Assembly: GCA_019113005.1 (NCBI GenBank) | Contig: DXIE01000046.1 | Span: 23,251-87,250, forward strand | From: Candidatus Butyricicoccus avistercoris | Lineage (GTDB): Bacteria; Bacillota; Clostridia; Oscillospirales; Butyricicoccaceae | Reading direction: 5' to 3' | DNA length: 64,000 bases | Shown here: piece by piece, positions 7,394 to 15,946 of the stretch | Layout: each line of letters begins with the position of its first letter | Position numbering within the stretch: the first letter of the stretch is position 1 | Notes under the pieces: model-generated | What the model saw: only the letters and a program-made list of their open reading frames with translations | Told to the model about the DNA's origin: nothing | Databases searched by the model: none | Program-made: the position numbers and the translations under genes

Positions 7394-8533
7394 TTGATTA
7401 TTCAAAGTAAACGTGTTTGGATTGCAGAACAGTTCGTTCCAGCACAAATTGAAATTAAAGATGATAAAATTTTAGATATTTATGAATATAATACAAAGCC
7501 TGTGGATAAAGATTATGGCACAGATAAAATTTTACCAGGGTTTATTGATATCCATTGTCATGGTGCATATGGCTTTGATACTAATGATGCTAACCCAGAA
7601 GGACTTAGAAATTGGGTGGAAAAAATCCCAAGCGAAGGCGTAACCGCACTTTTACCAACTACTATCACACAAAGTGAGTTAGTTTTAACTCGTGCTCTAG
7701 AAAATGTGGCACAGGTAGTGGAGGAAGGTTATACTGGTGCAGAAATTTTAGGTGTGCATTTTGAAGGTCCATATCTTGATATGCAGTATAAAGGTGCTCA
7801 GCCAGAACAGTATATTGTAAAACCTACCGTTGAGCAGTTTAAGAAATATCAAGAGGCTGCAAAGGGTTTAATTAAATATATTACGATGGCAACCGAAACA
7901 GACGATAATTTTGAACTAACTCGTTACTGTACAGAAAACGGTGTTGTTGTAAGTATTGGTCACTCAGCTGCCACTTTTGAACAGGCCAGAATGGCGTTTG
8001 CTCATGGTGCTAGAAGTATGACTCATGTTTATAATGGTATGTCACCTTTTAATCATCGTGCAAATGGTCTTGTAGGTGCTGCAAACCGCTTTAAAACTAT
8101 GTATGGTGAAATTATTTGTGATGGTAACCATTCAACACTCAGTGCACTTCACCAGTATTTTAATGAAAAGGGTGCAGACTATGGTATTTTAGTTACCGAT
8201 TCACTTATGGCTAAGGGTTCTCCAGCTGGTTCTAAGTTCATATTCGGTGGTAATGAAATCGAAATCTATGTTGATGGTAGTGCTCATCTTACTTCAACAG
8301 GTGGACTTGCAGGCTCTACACTAAAAGTAAATGAAGGTTTAAGACTTCTTATTGAGGAAGCTCTTGTACCTGTAAATGTTGCAATAAATGCTTGTACTAA
8401 AAACCCTGCTGATTGTCTGCGAATTAGTGACCGAAAGGGTGCAATCAAGGTTGGTTTAGATGCCGATTTAGTTGTGCTTGATAGAGATTACAACGTAATG
8501 CAGACATATTGCAGAGGCAAAGAAATGCTATAA
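7394..8533 (+). CDS. nagA: N-acetylgalactosamine/glucosamine-6-phosphate deacetylase
   Basis: A 379-residue amidohydrolase of the NagA/AgaA family that removes acetate from N-acetyl-hexosamine-6-phosphate. Visible metal and substrate motifs are IDIHCHGAYGFD, the Glu in VHFEGPYLD, SIGHSAATFEQA, THVYNGM, and the catalytic Asp in LVTDSLMAKG. The start is TTG at 7394, set by GGAGGAAATAA just upstream. It would act between PTS uptake and AgaS if the imported sugar is acetylated. The sequence alone does not distinguish GalNAc from GlcNAc; neighbours favour GalNAc. Confidence 0.92.
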   Translation: MIIQSKRVWIAEQFVPAQIEIKDDKILDIYEYNTKPVDKDYGTDKILPGFIDIHCHGAYGFDTNDANPEGLRNWVEKIPSEGVTALLPTTITQSELVLTRALENVAQVVEEGYTGAEILGVHFEGPYLDMQYKGAQPEQYIVKPTVEQFKKYQEAAKGLIKYITMATETDDNFELTRYCTENGVVVSIGHSAATFEQARMAFAHGARSMTHVYNGMSPFNHRANGLVGAANRFKTMYGEIICDGNHSTLSALHQYFNEKGADYGILVTDSLMAKGSPAGSKFIFGGNEIEIYVDGSAHLTSTGGLAGSTLKVNEGLRLLIEEALVPVNVAINACTKNPADCLRISDRKGAIKVGLDADLVVLDRDYNVMQTYCRGKEML

Positions 8534-8546
8534 ATGAAATGGATAG

Positions 8547-9089
8547 ATGGCAATGGGTAAAAAGAAAAACACACAAAAGGCTCAAATAAGGCTTTCAGGT
8601 CAAAATATATACACTGATAAGAAAAATCGCACTATTTACTATGATTTTGTGACTAAACAGGGTTATATTGTTGATAAAAAGCATGAAAATCAAGCGTTGT
8701 TTTTTAAAAATCGCTTTGCAGTTATATTATTTGCTGCAATTTTATGTGCAGGCACTTTTCTCACATGGCTGCAAGCTGCAATAGTGTTTGCAGTTGCAAT
8801 TGTGCTTGCTGAAGTTAAATTCCGTAAGTCATTTTTAAAACAGCTTGAAGTAGCTCAGGATATAGATTTTGAGCGTAAACTTTCACCTATAAAATATATA
8901 GTAGAAAACAAAGAAAAAAATAAAGTAATGATGTTAGCAATACTTTATATTGTTTTCGCTGTACTTATTGTTTTAAATGCTTATATGGAGCAATATAATT
9001 CTGGACTTATCGCTTTAAGTATCGCATTAGCTGTTTTTGGTGTATATTGTAGTATAATTCATTTAATTGCTTTTTCAAAAATGAAATAA
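8547..9089 (+). CDS. Hypothetical membrane protein
   Basis: A 180-residue protein with a Lys-rich, soluble N-terminus (about 1-50), a hydrophobic pair around residues 55-90 and a second pair around 125-175, so probably four membrane segments. No family was recognised. It starts 13 bp after nagA (an alternative ATG lies two codons downstream) and is probably co-transcribed with it. It converges on the aldolase gene with a hairpin between them. Function unknown. Confidence 0.7.
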   Translation: MAMGKKKNTQKAQIRLSGQNIYTDKKNRTIYYDFVTKQGYIVDKKHENQALFFKNRFAVILFAAILCAGTFLTWLQAAIVFAVAIVLAEVKFRKSFLKQLEVAQDIDFERKLSPIKYIVENKEKNKVMMLAILYIVFAVLIVLNAYMEQYNSGLIALSIALAVFGVYCSIIHLIAFSKMK

Positions 9090-9092
9090 AAA

Positions 9093-9126
9093 TGTGTCCT
9101 CCAGAGTTTGTATACGCTGGAGGACA
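9093..9126 (-). terminator. Terminator of the aldolase gene (minus strand)
   Basis: TGTCCTCCAG (9095-9104) pairs with CTGGAGGACA (9117-9126). On the minus strand the stem is followed by T-rich sequence, so it ends the aldolase transcript; the plus-strand T-run is weak. Confidence 0.75.
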
Positions 9127-9132
9127 TAAGAT

Positions 9133-9984
9133 TTAAGCCTTATTATTGCTGCCACAAAGTGCAATCTTTTCACAAACAAGTTTAGTAACTTCTTCCATAC
9201 CAACCTTGCTGTACTTCTTAGGGTCAAACACTTCAGGGTCTTTTTGCATATAAGCTTTAACACCGTTGCTGTATGCAATACGAAGTTCGGTTGCAAAGTT
9301 GACCTTGCAAATACCAAGCTCAATAGATTTCTGAACAGCCTCATCAGGTACACCAGATGCACCATGAAGTACAAGTGGAATATCAACAACCTTGCGAATT
9401 TCGCTTAAACGGTCAAAATCAAGTTTTGGTGTGCCTTTATAAAGACCATGTGCTGTGCCAATAGCAACTGCAAGTGAGTTTACACCTGTACGTTCTACAA
9501 ACTCTTTAGCTTCAGCAGGGTCAGTGTATGGATTACCAGAACCACCGTCAAGGTCATCTTCCTTGCCGCCTACTTTGCCAAGCTCAGCTTCTACGCTGAT
9601 GCCTGATGGACTACATGCTTCAACCACCTTGCGTGTGAGTGCAATATTATCTTCAAAGCTTTCATGTGAACCGTCAATCATAATTGATGTATAGCCTGTG
9701 CGAAGTGCCTGCATAGCCAGTGATAAGCTATCACCATGGTCTAAGTGCATTGCAACAGGTACGCTTGCACGCTTTGCAGCGGTTTCTACCATTGCAAGAT
9801 AGTAATCAAGTCCAGCATACTTAACAGTTGAAGGTGTGGTTTGGATAATAACAGGAGCGTTTGATTTTTCTGCTGCTGCTACAATAGCCATTACCATTTC
9901 AAGATTTTCTGCATTAAATGCACCTACTGCATAATGCTCTTTTTGTGCTTTTAAAAGCATTTCATTTGTTGTAACCAGTGGCAT
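9133..9984 (-). CDS. Class II ketose-bisphosphate aldolase (tagatose-bisphosphate type)
   Basis: A 283-residue zinc-dependent aldolase of the Fba/KbaY/GatY family, which splits tagatose-1,6- or fructose-1,6-bisphosphate to two triose phosphates. Seen are the metal and catalytic region VPVAMHLDHGDS, AELGKVGGKEDD, a metal His in AIGTAHGLYKG, and VLHGASGVPDEA. The length matches KbaY/GatY better than larger Fba proteins. GAGGT precedes the ATG. It is divergent from an AgaZ/GatZ-type gene 78 bp away, the usual partner of KbaY/GatY, which supports the tagatose reading. Confidence 0.88.
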   Translation of the reverse strand: MPLVTTNEMLLKAQKEHYAVGAFNAENLEMVMAIVAAAEKSNAPVIIQTTPSTVKYAGLDYYLAMVETAAKRASVPVAMHLDHGDSLSLAMQALRTGYTSIMIDGSHESFEDNIALTRKVVEACSPSGISVEAELGKVGGKEDDLDGGSGNPYTDPAEAKEFVERTGVNSLAVAIGTAHGLYKGTPKLDFDRLSEIRKVVDIPLVLHGASGVPDEAVQKSIELGICKVNFATELRIAYSNGVKAYMQKDPEVFDPKKYSKVGMEEVTKLVCEKIALCGSNNKA

Positions 9985-10011
9985 AAAAAAGACCTCGATT
10001 TTTAAAAATAT

Positions 10012-10031
10012 ATTAGCTTTATTTAGCTAAT
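10012..10031. promoter_or_regulatory. Inverted repeat between divergent aldolase genes
   Basis: ATTAGCT and AGCTAAT flank six bases in the 78-bp spacer between the two divergent genes. It may be an operator for one of the two AraC-type regulators or an unlinked repressor. Short and AT-rich, so chance occurrence is possible. Confidence 0.35.
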
Positions 10032-10062
10032 TAAGTATATCATAAATTAAGGAGAATGTAAA

Positions 10063-11385
10063 ATGAATAGCAATCCTTTAAAGAAAATAGTAACACTCCA
10101 AAAACAAGGAAAAGCAGTTGGTATTTATTCTGTTTGCAGTGCAAATGGATATGTTATTAAGGCTGCGTTAAAGCGTGGTATGCAGGATAATTCTTGCGTT
10201 CTAATCGAAAGTACAGCAAACCAGTGTGACCAAAATGGTGGTTATACTGGTATGACCCCAATGGATTTTAAAAACTTTGTAAATAAAATGGCTGATGAAA
10301 TTGGTTTTGATAAATCTAAGCTGTTTTTAGGTGGCGACCATTTAGGTCCTCTAACATTTGCTAGTCTGCCAGAAGAAAAGGCTATGCTTGAGGCAGAAGA
10401 ACTTATCCGTCATTATGTGGGAGCAGGTTTCACAAAAATTCATATTGATACAAGTATGAAAGTTGCTGATGATGATGCAAACACTCGTCTTTCTGATGAA
10501 ACAATAGCTAAAAGAGGTGCAAGACTTGCAAAGGTAGCCGAGGAAACTTATAAAAAGCTACTTGAAACAAATCCTGATGCAATCGAGCCTGTTTATATTG
10601 TAGGCAGTGAAGTGCCTATCCCTGGTGGTGCTGTTGGCGGTGCTGATGACGGCGTACAGGTAACAAAAGTTGATGACTTTAAAAACACAGTTGCTACATT
10701 TAAAAAGGCATTTTTAGACAATGGACTTGACCACGCTTGGGAAAATGTAATTGCAGTTGTTGTTCAACCTGGAGTTGAGGAAAAAGACAGCGGTTGTACT
10801 GAATACGACAGAGAAAAAGCTAAAGAGCTTATGGCATCTATTGCAGATTTTCCAGAGCTTGTATTTGAAGGTCACTCAACTGACTACCAGACAAAAATCA
10901 AACTGCGTGAGCTTGTAGAAGATGGCGTAGGCATATTAAAGGTAGGTCCAGCACTTACTTTTGCTATGAGAGAGGCTGTTTTTGCACTTGAAAATATAGA
11001 GAAAGAGCTTTTAGCTGATGCAGATGTAAAGCTAAGTGAGTTCTCTAAAACTCTAGATGAGCAAATGCTCAAGGATACTAAATATTGGTCTAAGCATTAT
11101 AAGGGCACAGATGCAGAAATTAAGCTAAAACGCAAATATTCATTCTCTGACCGTTGCCGTTATTATATGCCAACTGAGCCAGTTGAAAATGCAAAGAATA
11201 CTCTTATTAACAACCTAACAACATATGGTATTCCACTAAATCTGTTAAGCCAGTTTATGCCTATTCAGTATACTAAGGTGCGTGAAGGCTTACTTGAGAA
11301 CAATCCAGAAGCACTGATTATGGATAGAATTATTAACACTATGGACGAGTATTTATATGCAACTCATCAGAAAGAGCTAATTTAA
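10063..11385 (+). CDS. GatZ/KbaZ/AgaZ-family protein
   Basis: A 440-residue TIM-barrel protein of the GatZ/KbaZ family. The N-terminal MNSNPLKKIVTLQKQGKAVG-type start and the FLGGDHLGPL and IHIDTSM blocks are typical. In enterobacteria these proteins are the non-catalytic partner that stabilises KbaY/GatY aldolase. Some distant members have been reported as tagatose-6-phosphate 4-epimerases. GGAGAATGT precedes the ATG. It is divergent from the aldolase gene and followed by a dehydrogenase gene. Which activity applies is open and matters because no tagatose-6-phosphate kinase gene is seen nearby. Confidence 0.85.
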   Translation: MNSNPLKKIVTLQKQGKAVGIYSVCSANGYVIKAALKRGMQDNSCVLIESTANQCDQNGGYTGMTPMDFKNFVNKMADEIGFDKSKLFLGGDHLGPLTFASLPEEKAMLEAEELIRHYVGAGFTKIHIDTSMKVADDDANTRLSDETIAKRGARLAKVAEETYKKLLETNPDAIEPVYIVGSEVPIPGGAVGGADDGVQVTKVDDFKNTVATFKKAFLDNGLDHAWENVIAVVVQPGVEEKDSGCTEYDREKAKELMASIADFPELVFEGHSTDYQTKIKLRELVEDGVGILKVGPALTFAMREAVFALENIEKELLADADVKLSEFSKTLDEQMLKDTKYWSKHYKGTDAEIKLKRKYSFSDRCRYYMPTEPVENAKNTLINNLTTYGIPLNLLSQFMPIQYTKVREGLLENNPEALIMDRIINTMDEYLYATHQKELI

Positions 11386-11443
11386 GTATACATAATTATT
11401 TAGCCATATGATAAAATAATTTTATATAGGAGGTTTTTAGATT

Positions 11444-12541
11444 ATGGCAAATATTTTTATAAGTCCTAGTAAGTATGTACAGGGTGCAGGTGAGCTTAAA
11501 AACTTAGGCAAATATGCAAAGGTTTACGGTGAAAAAGCTCTAGTTGTAATAAGTGAAAATGGTCGCAAAAGAAGTGGTCAAGTAATCTTAGATAGCTTTG
11601 CTGAGGCTGGTATTTCTTGTGCTTTTGAATATTTTAATGGCGAATGTTCAATGAGTGAAATAAATCGCTTATGTGATGTTGTAAAAAAGCAAAACTGTGA
11701 TATGGTAATTGGTGTTGGCGGGGGTAAAATTTTTGATACAGTTAAAGCTGTGGCGTATGAAGCTAAAACACCAGTTGTAATTTGTCCAACAATCGCATCA
11801 ACTGATGCACCATGTTCAGCTCTTTCTGTTATTTACACAGAAGATGGTGTGTTTGAAAAATATCTATTTTTACCTCAAAACCCTAATCTTGTGCTTATGG
11901 ACACCGAAATTATCGCACAAAGCCCTATGCGTTTAACTATCGCTGGTATGGGCGATGCACTTGCAACTTATTTTGAAGCTCGTGCATGTGCAAATTCTGG
12001 TGCAACAAGTTGTGCAGGTGGAAAAATCACAAATGCAGCTCTTGCACTTGCTAAACTTTGTTTTGATACTCTTATGCAAGAAGGTTTAAAGGCTAAAAGT
12101 GCTTTAAGAGTTAAGGCTAATACACAGGCTGTGGACAAGATTATTGAGGCAAACACCTTGCTTTCTGGTATAGGTTTTGAGTCTGGTGGACTTGCTGCCG
12201 CTCATGCTGTGCATAATGGTCTTACTGTGCTTGAGGAGTGCCATGAGAAATATCATGGCGAAAAAGTCGCATTTGGCACACTTGTTCAGCTTATACTTGA
12301 AAATGTGTCAAAAGATGAACTTGATGAAATTGCGGTTTGGTGTGCAGAGCTTGGACTACCTATAACTCTTTATGAGCTTGGAATTGAAGATGTAACCGAA
12401 GAAAAAATCATGGCGGTTGCAAATGCTGCTTGTGCTGAAGGGGATACAATGCATAATATGCCATTTGAGGTAACTCCTAAGATGGTTTATGATGCAATTT
12501 TAGCAGCTGATGCTTATGGTAAAACTTTAGTTGGTATGTAA
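11444..12541 (+). CDS. gldA: Glycerol dehydrogenase-like iron-type alcohol dehydrogenase
   Basis: A 365-residue NAD-dependent, metal-containing dehydrogenase of the GldA family, which oxidises glycerol to dihydroxyacetone or reduces small ketones. Motifs: GVGGGKIFDTVKA (nucleotide loop), PTIASTDAPCS, GMGDALATYFEA with the metal Asp, AAAHAVHNGL and YHGEKVAFG with metal His residues. AGGAGG precedes the ATG. It follows the AgaZ-like gene by 58 bp and may share its transcript. It could reduce triose-derived products of the aldolase, but another polyol substrate is possible. Confidence 0.88.
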   Translation: MANIFISPSKYVQGAGELKNLGKYAKVYGEKALVVISENGRKRSGQVILDSFAEAGISCAFEYFNGECSMSEINRLCDVVKKQNCDMVIGVGGGKIFDTVKAVAYEAKTPVVICPTIASTDAPCSALSVIYTEDGVFEKYLFLPQNPNLVLMDTEIIAQSPMRLTIAGMGDALATYFEARACANSGATSCAGGKITNAALALAKLCFDTLMQEGLKAKSALRVKANTQAVDKIIEANTLLSGIGFESGGLAAAHAVHNGLTVLEECHEKYHGEKVAFGTLVQLILENVSKDELDEIAVWCAELGLPITLYELGIEDVTEEKIMAVANAACAEGDTMHNMPFEVTPKMVYDAILAADAYGKTLVGM

Positions 12542-12548
12542 AAACAAA

Positions 12549-12585
12549 AAGCGTGTTACAAATTCTTGTAACACGCTTAAATTTT
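12549..12585. terminator. Bidirectional terminator between gldA and the AraC gene
   Basis: A perfect 13-bp stem, AAGCGTGTTACAA (12549-12561) with TTGTAACACGCTT (12566-12578), is flanked by T-runs on both strands, serving both convergent genes. Confidence 0.9.
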
Positions 12586-13426
12586 ATTTATTTTCTTCTA
12601 AATGTTGTTTACGATACTGTACAGGTGTCATACCTGTCATTTGCTTAAATGCCTTTGAGAACACAAGTGGGTCACGATAACCAACTGACTGTGCGATTGC
12701 GGCAACGGTTGCATTAGTAAGTCTTAGCTGTTCCTTTGCACGAGTAAGGCGGAATGTCGTTAAAAATTCCTGTGGTGAAATTTTAAGCACACGCTGAAAT
12801 AGTGTGAAAAGATAACTACGGTTTAATGACACATACTTTGCCATATCAGACACAGTTATATGGTTTGCATAGTTATAATGTACAAACTCAACCGCACGAC
12901 GCACATAGAAGTTTTCTCTATCGTTTTTAGGAACAGAAGAAAGCGGCATAGAGAGCGAACGTGCAAGGCATGAGAAAAATCTGCAAAGCAAACCTTGAAG
13001 CTGGAAGTCATTTTCTATGCCAGCAGTGTTATACTTTAGCATTTCTTGCACAATATCACGAAGTGTTTCACCGTCAGGTGAGCGGAAGGTAAATTGTCCT
13101 TCATCAAGACCGATTGCACTTAAATATTCACTGCAACAAGTGCCATCAAAGCCAATCCATAAATAAGTCCATGGGTCAGCCTCATCAGCTTGGAAAAATG
13201 CCTGTTCATTAGGTCTGATGATAAAGCCTTCACCTGCGTGAAGTGAAACCTGTTTGTCGCCAGACTGGAAAATGCCCTTGCCATCGGTTATAAAATGGAT
13301 AAGATAATTAGGTCTTACCGCAGGGCCAAAATGTTGGAGCGGCTGGCATGAACCATAGCCGCAATAGCATAGATAGAAATCTGAAAAAATCTGATGCTCG
13401 AGCTTTAGTACATTTAAGTTTTCCAT
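12584..13426 (-). CDS. AraC-family transcriptional regulator with cupin sensor domain
   Basis: A 280-residue regulator. The N-terminal half is an AraC-type sugar-binding cupin (HFITDGKGIFQ, LHAGEGFIIRPNE). The C-terminal half (about 180-275) has two helix-turn-helix units, ITVSDMAKYVSLNRSYLFTL and VAAIAQSVGYRDPLVFSKAF, closing with MTPVQYRKQH. The length and layout resemble the MsmR/RhaS-like sugar regulators of Firmicutes. GGAGGG precedes the ATG. It closes the amino-sugar region and probably responds to a sugar or sugar phosphate of that pathway. Confidence 0.9.
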   Translation of the reverse strand: MENLNVLKLEHQIFSDFYLCYCGYGSCQPLQHFGPAVRPNYLIHFITDGKGIFQSGDKQVSLHAGEGFIIRPNEQAFFQADEADPWTYLWIGFDGTCCSEYLSAIGLDEGQFTFRSPDGETLRDIVQEMLKYNTAGIENDFQLQGLLCRFFSCLARSLSMPLSSVPKNDRENFYVRRAVEFVHYNYANHITVSDMAKYVSLNRSYLFTLFQRVLKISPQEFLTTFRLTRAKEQLRLTNATVAAIAQSVGYRDPLVFSKAFKQMTGMTPVQYRKQHLEENK

Positions 13427-13742
13427 ACAAACCCTCCTAACAAATTATGTTTAGATGTTAAAAAACATAATTTTAAATTATAACATTAAATCTAATAAAT
13501 ACAGCTTTTTTGTTCTTATATATATTTTACCAGTAACCGCTTTAATTCGCAACTATTTGTTTTAATTTATATATTAAAAAACAAAACGCCAGTTTCTGTG
13601 CATATATCATAAACTTTTAAATAATGCTAAATGTTAAATAAAATTAAACTTTATATGCTAACATTTAATGGAAAAATCAAGAAAACATATAAAGAAGGAA
13701 AAAATTTTTACGATATGTTCATAAAAAACAGCATGAAAGCCT
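13427..13742. promoter_or_regulatory. AT-rich regulatory gap with repeated TAACATTNAAT motifs
   Basis: No gene is seen. TAACATTAAAT occurs at 13481-13491 and TAACATTTAAT at 13659-13669; AAATGTTA at 13629-13636 is the inverse of TAACATTT at 13659-13666. ATGCTAA is repeated directly at 13624 and 13655, 31 bp apart, about three helical turns. Such spaced repeats suit AraC-family binding, and the gap lies upstream of the AraC gene. No biochemical inference beyond that is possible. Confidence 0.35.
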
Positions 13743-13771
13743 TTGCAAAATTCGCTTAGATAAGATAAAAT
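13743..13771 (+). promoter_or_regulatory. SigA-type promoter of the pyrH operon
   Basis: TTGCAA (13743-13748) and TAAAAT (13766-13771) are separated by 17 bp. Transcription would start near 13778, about 34 nt before the pyrH start. Confidence 0.7.
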
Positions 13772-13811
13772 AATATGAGACTGTAAGAATTTTTATGGGA
13801 GGTTAAAACAA

Positions 13812-14543
13812 ATGGACACTCCAAAGTATAAACGTGTACTTATTAAAATCAGCGGTGAAGCCCTCGCAGGTGACCGCAAATTCGGTCTTAACTTTGAGGA
13901 AGTTATCGGCCCTGTGTGTGATGTTATCAAGCGTGTAAGCGATATTGGCTGTGAGGTTGGCATCGTTGTTGGTGGCGGTAACTTCTGGCGTGGGGTTAAA
14001 GATGGCGGCGGAAAAATGGAACGCACCAGAGCAGACTATATGGGTATGCTCGCTACAACTATTAACTCTTTAGCTCTGCAAGATGCTTTAGAGCAGCGAG
14101 GAGTTGATGTTAGAGTTCAAACCGCTATCGAAATGAATAAAATCGCTGAGCCTTATATTCGCTCTCGTGCAACTCGTCACCTAGAAAAGGGCAGAGTTGT
14201 TATCTTTGGCTGTGGTACTGGTTGCCCTTATTTCTCAACTGATACAGCCGCTGTTCTTCGTGCTGCGGAAGTAAACGCTGATGTTATTTTACTTGCTAAA
14301 AATATTGATGGCGTTTATGACTCAGACCCTGCTAAAAACCCTAATGCCAAAAAATATGATAGCCTAACTTATATGGACGTATTAAATCAAGGTTTAGGTG
14401 TTATGGACACTACTGCTACAAGTCTATCTATGGATAATAATATCCCTATTCTTGTATTTGCACTTAGTGACCCAGAAAATATTTATCGTGTTGTTACTGG
14501 TGAAACTATTGGTACTATTGTAAAAAAGGAGGAAGTTAAATAA
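13812..14543 (+). CDS. pyrH: Uridylate kinase (UMP kinase)
   Basis: A 243-residue bacterial UMP kinase of the amino-acid-kinase fold, which phosphorylates UMP to UDP with [14 protein letters not shown] near the N-terminus, VGGGNFWRG and the later [15 protein letters not shown] are family blocks. GGGAGG precedes the ATG. The stop overlaps the start of frr by one base, the usual pyrH-frr pairing. It opens a conserved operon-like gene string reaching polC. Confidence 0.96.
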   Translation: MDTPKYKRVLIKISGEALAGDRKFGLNFEEVIGPVCDVIKRVSDIGCEVGIVVGGGNFWRGVKDGGGKMERTRADYMGMLATTINSLALQDALEQRGVDVRVQTAIEMNKIAEPYIRSRATRHLEKGRVVIFGCGTGCPYFSTDTAAVLRAAEVNADVILLAKNIDGVYDSDPAKNPNAKKYDSLTYMDVLNQGLGVMDTTATSLSMDNNIPILVFALSDPENIYRVVTGETIGTIVKKEEVK

Positions 14544-15094
14544 TGGCAGATTTAAAACCATTTGAACACAAAATGTCTAAAACTATCGAGGTGTTAAGCA
14601 AGGAGCTTGCAGCTGTTCGTGCAGGTCGTGCTAACCCTGCTGTACTTGATAAAATCACTGTTGAGTATTATGGTGCTCCAACCCCTCTAAATCAGGTTGC
14701 AGCTATTTCTTCTCCAGACCCTCGCACACTGGCTATTCAGCCTTGGGACGGCTCTGTACTTCGTGAAATCGAAAGAGCTATCATGACATCAGATTTAGGT
14801 ATTAACCCTCAAAATGATGGCAAGGTTATTCGCCTTACTTTCCCACCTCTAACCGAGGAGCGTCGTAAGGAGCTTATTAAGCAGGTTGCTAAAATCGGTG
14901 AAGACAGTAAGGTTGCAATCCGTAATGTTCGTCGTGAAGCTATCGACAAGTGGAAGGCAGCTCACAAAAAGAGCGAAATGACCGAGGACGAACTGCATGA
15001 TGCAGAAGATAAAATCCAGAAGGTTACTGACAAGTTTGTAAAGGAAATCGACGGAATCGTTGCTAAGAAGTCCAAGGAACTTGCAGAAGTTTAA
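14543..15094 (+). CDS. frr: Ribosome recycling factor
   Basis: A 183-residue protein of the normal RRF length that, with EF-G, splits the post-termination ribosome. The AVRAGRANPAVLDKITVEYYG block and the conserved C-terminal helix region are present. ATG overlaps the last base of pyrH (TAATG). A terminator follows, so pyrH-frr may form their own transcript with partial read-through to uppS. Confidence 0.96.
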   Translation: MADLKPFEHKMSKTIEVLSKELAAVRAGRANPAVLDKITVEYYGAPTPLNQVAAISSPDPRTLAIQPWDGSVLREIERAIMTSDLGINPQNDGKVIRLTFPPLTEERRKELIKQVAKIGEDSKVAIRNVRREAIDKWKAAHKKSEMTEDELHDAEDKIQKVTDKFVKEIDGIVAKKSKELAEV

Positions 15095-15105
15095 AATTAT
15101 TCTGA

Positions 15106-15133
15106 AAGGGGCGACGGTTTGTCGTCCTTTTTT
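15106..15133 (+). terminator. Terminator after frr
   Basis: GGGGCGAC (15108-15115) pairs with GTCGTCCT (15121-15128) including G-T pairs, followed by T6. It may attenuate entry into uppS. Confidence 0.8.
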
Positions 15134-15152
15134 ATTAAATTGTGAGGTATAA

Positions 15153-15914
15153 ATGGGGATTTTTAAGAATATTTTTGGAAAGAATAAAAATAACGAAGCC
15201 TTAAATCATTCATCTGTTCCAAGGCATATTGCAGTTATTATGGACGGCAATGGCAGATGGGCTAAAAAAAGAGGCATGCCACGTTCTGCTGGTCATGCAG
15301 TAGGTGCGGAAACATTCAGAACTATTGCAACTTACTGCAAAGATATAGGCGTACAGTATTTCACTGTTTACGCTTTCTCTACCGAAAACTGGAAAAGACC
15401 TGAGCAGGAAGTAAATGCACTTATGGATTTATTCCGCAAATACTTAACCGAGGCAGCTGAAACTATGTTTGAGCGTGGTGTTGCTGTGCGTGTTATAGGT
15501 GATTTATCTCCACTGCCAGAGGATATTAAAAAGCAAATTGCAGAAGTTGATAAAATAGCCGATAAGCTTGGCGAAAATGCAGCAACTGCAAGCCTTTGCA
15601 TTAACTATGGCGGCAGAGACGAAATTAAAAATGCAGTTAAAAAGATTGCAGAGAAAGTTAAAACGGGTGAAATAACCCCAGATGATATAACCGAAAACAC
15701 TATCTCTAAATACTTATATACTGCAAAAATGCCTGACCCAGATTTAATTATCAGACCATCAGGTGAAATTAGAACTTCTAATTTTCTTTTATGGCAAAGT
15801 GCTTACAGTGAATATTATTTTACCGATGTACTATGGCCAGATTTTAAAACATCTGATATGGACGATGCAATAAATGCATTTAATCTTCGTAACCGTCGTT
15901 TTGGCGGTGTCTAA
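15153..15914 (+). CDS. uppS: Undecaprenyl diphosphate synthase (cis-prenyltransferase)
   Basis: A 253-residue enzyme that elongates farnesyl diphosphate with isopentenyl units to C55 carrier lipid for cell-wall synthesis. The Mg-binding Asp is in VIMDGNGRWAKKRG; FSTENWKRP and the C-terminal RPSGEIRTSNFLLWQ are diagnostic. GTGAGGT precedes the ATG. Its neighbours cdsA, dxr, rseP and ispG form the common lipid/isoprenoid order of Firmicutes. Confidence 0.95.
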   Translation: MGIFKNIFGKNKNNEALNHSSVPRHIAVIMDGNGRWAKKRGMPRSAGHAVGAETFRTIATYCKDIGVQYFTVYAFSTENWKRPEQEVNALMDLFRKYLTEAAETMFERGVAVRVIGDLSPLPEDIKKQIAEVDKIADKLGENAATASLCINYGGRDEIKNAVKKIAEKVKTGEITPDDITENTISKYLYTAKMPDPDLIIRPSGEIRTSNFLLWQSAYSEYYFTDVLWPDFKTSDMDDAINAFNLRNRRFGGV

Positions 15915-15946
15915 ATTCACAAAATAAAAAAGGATATTTTAGTTTT

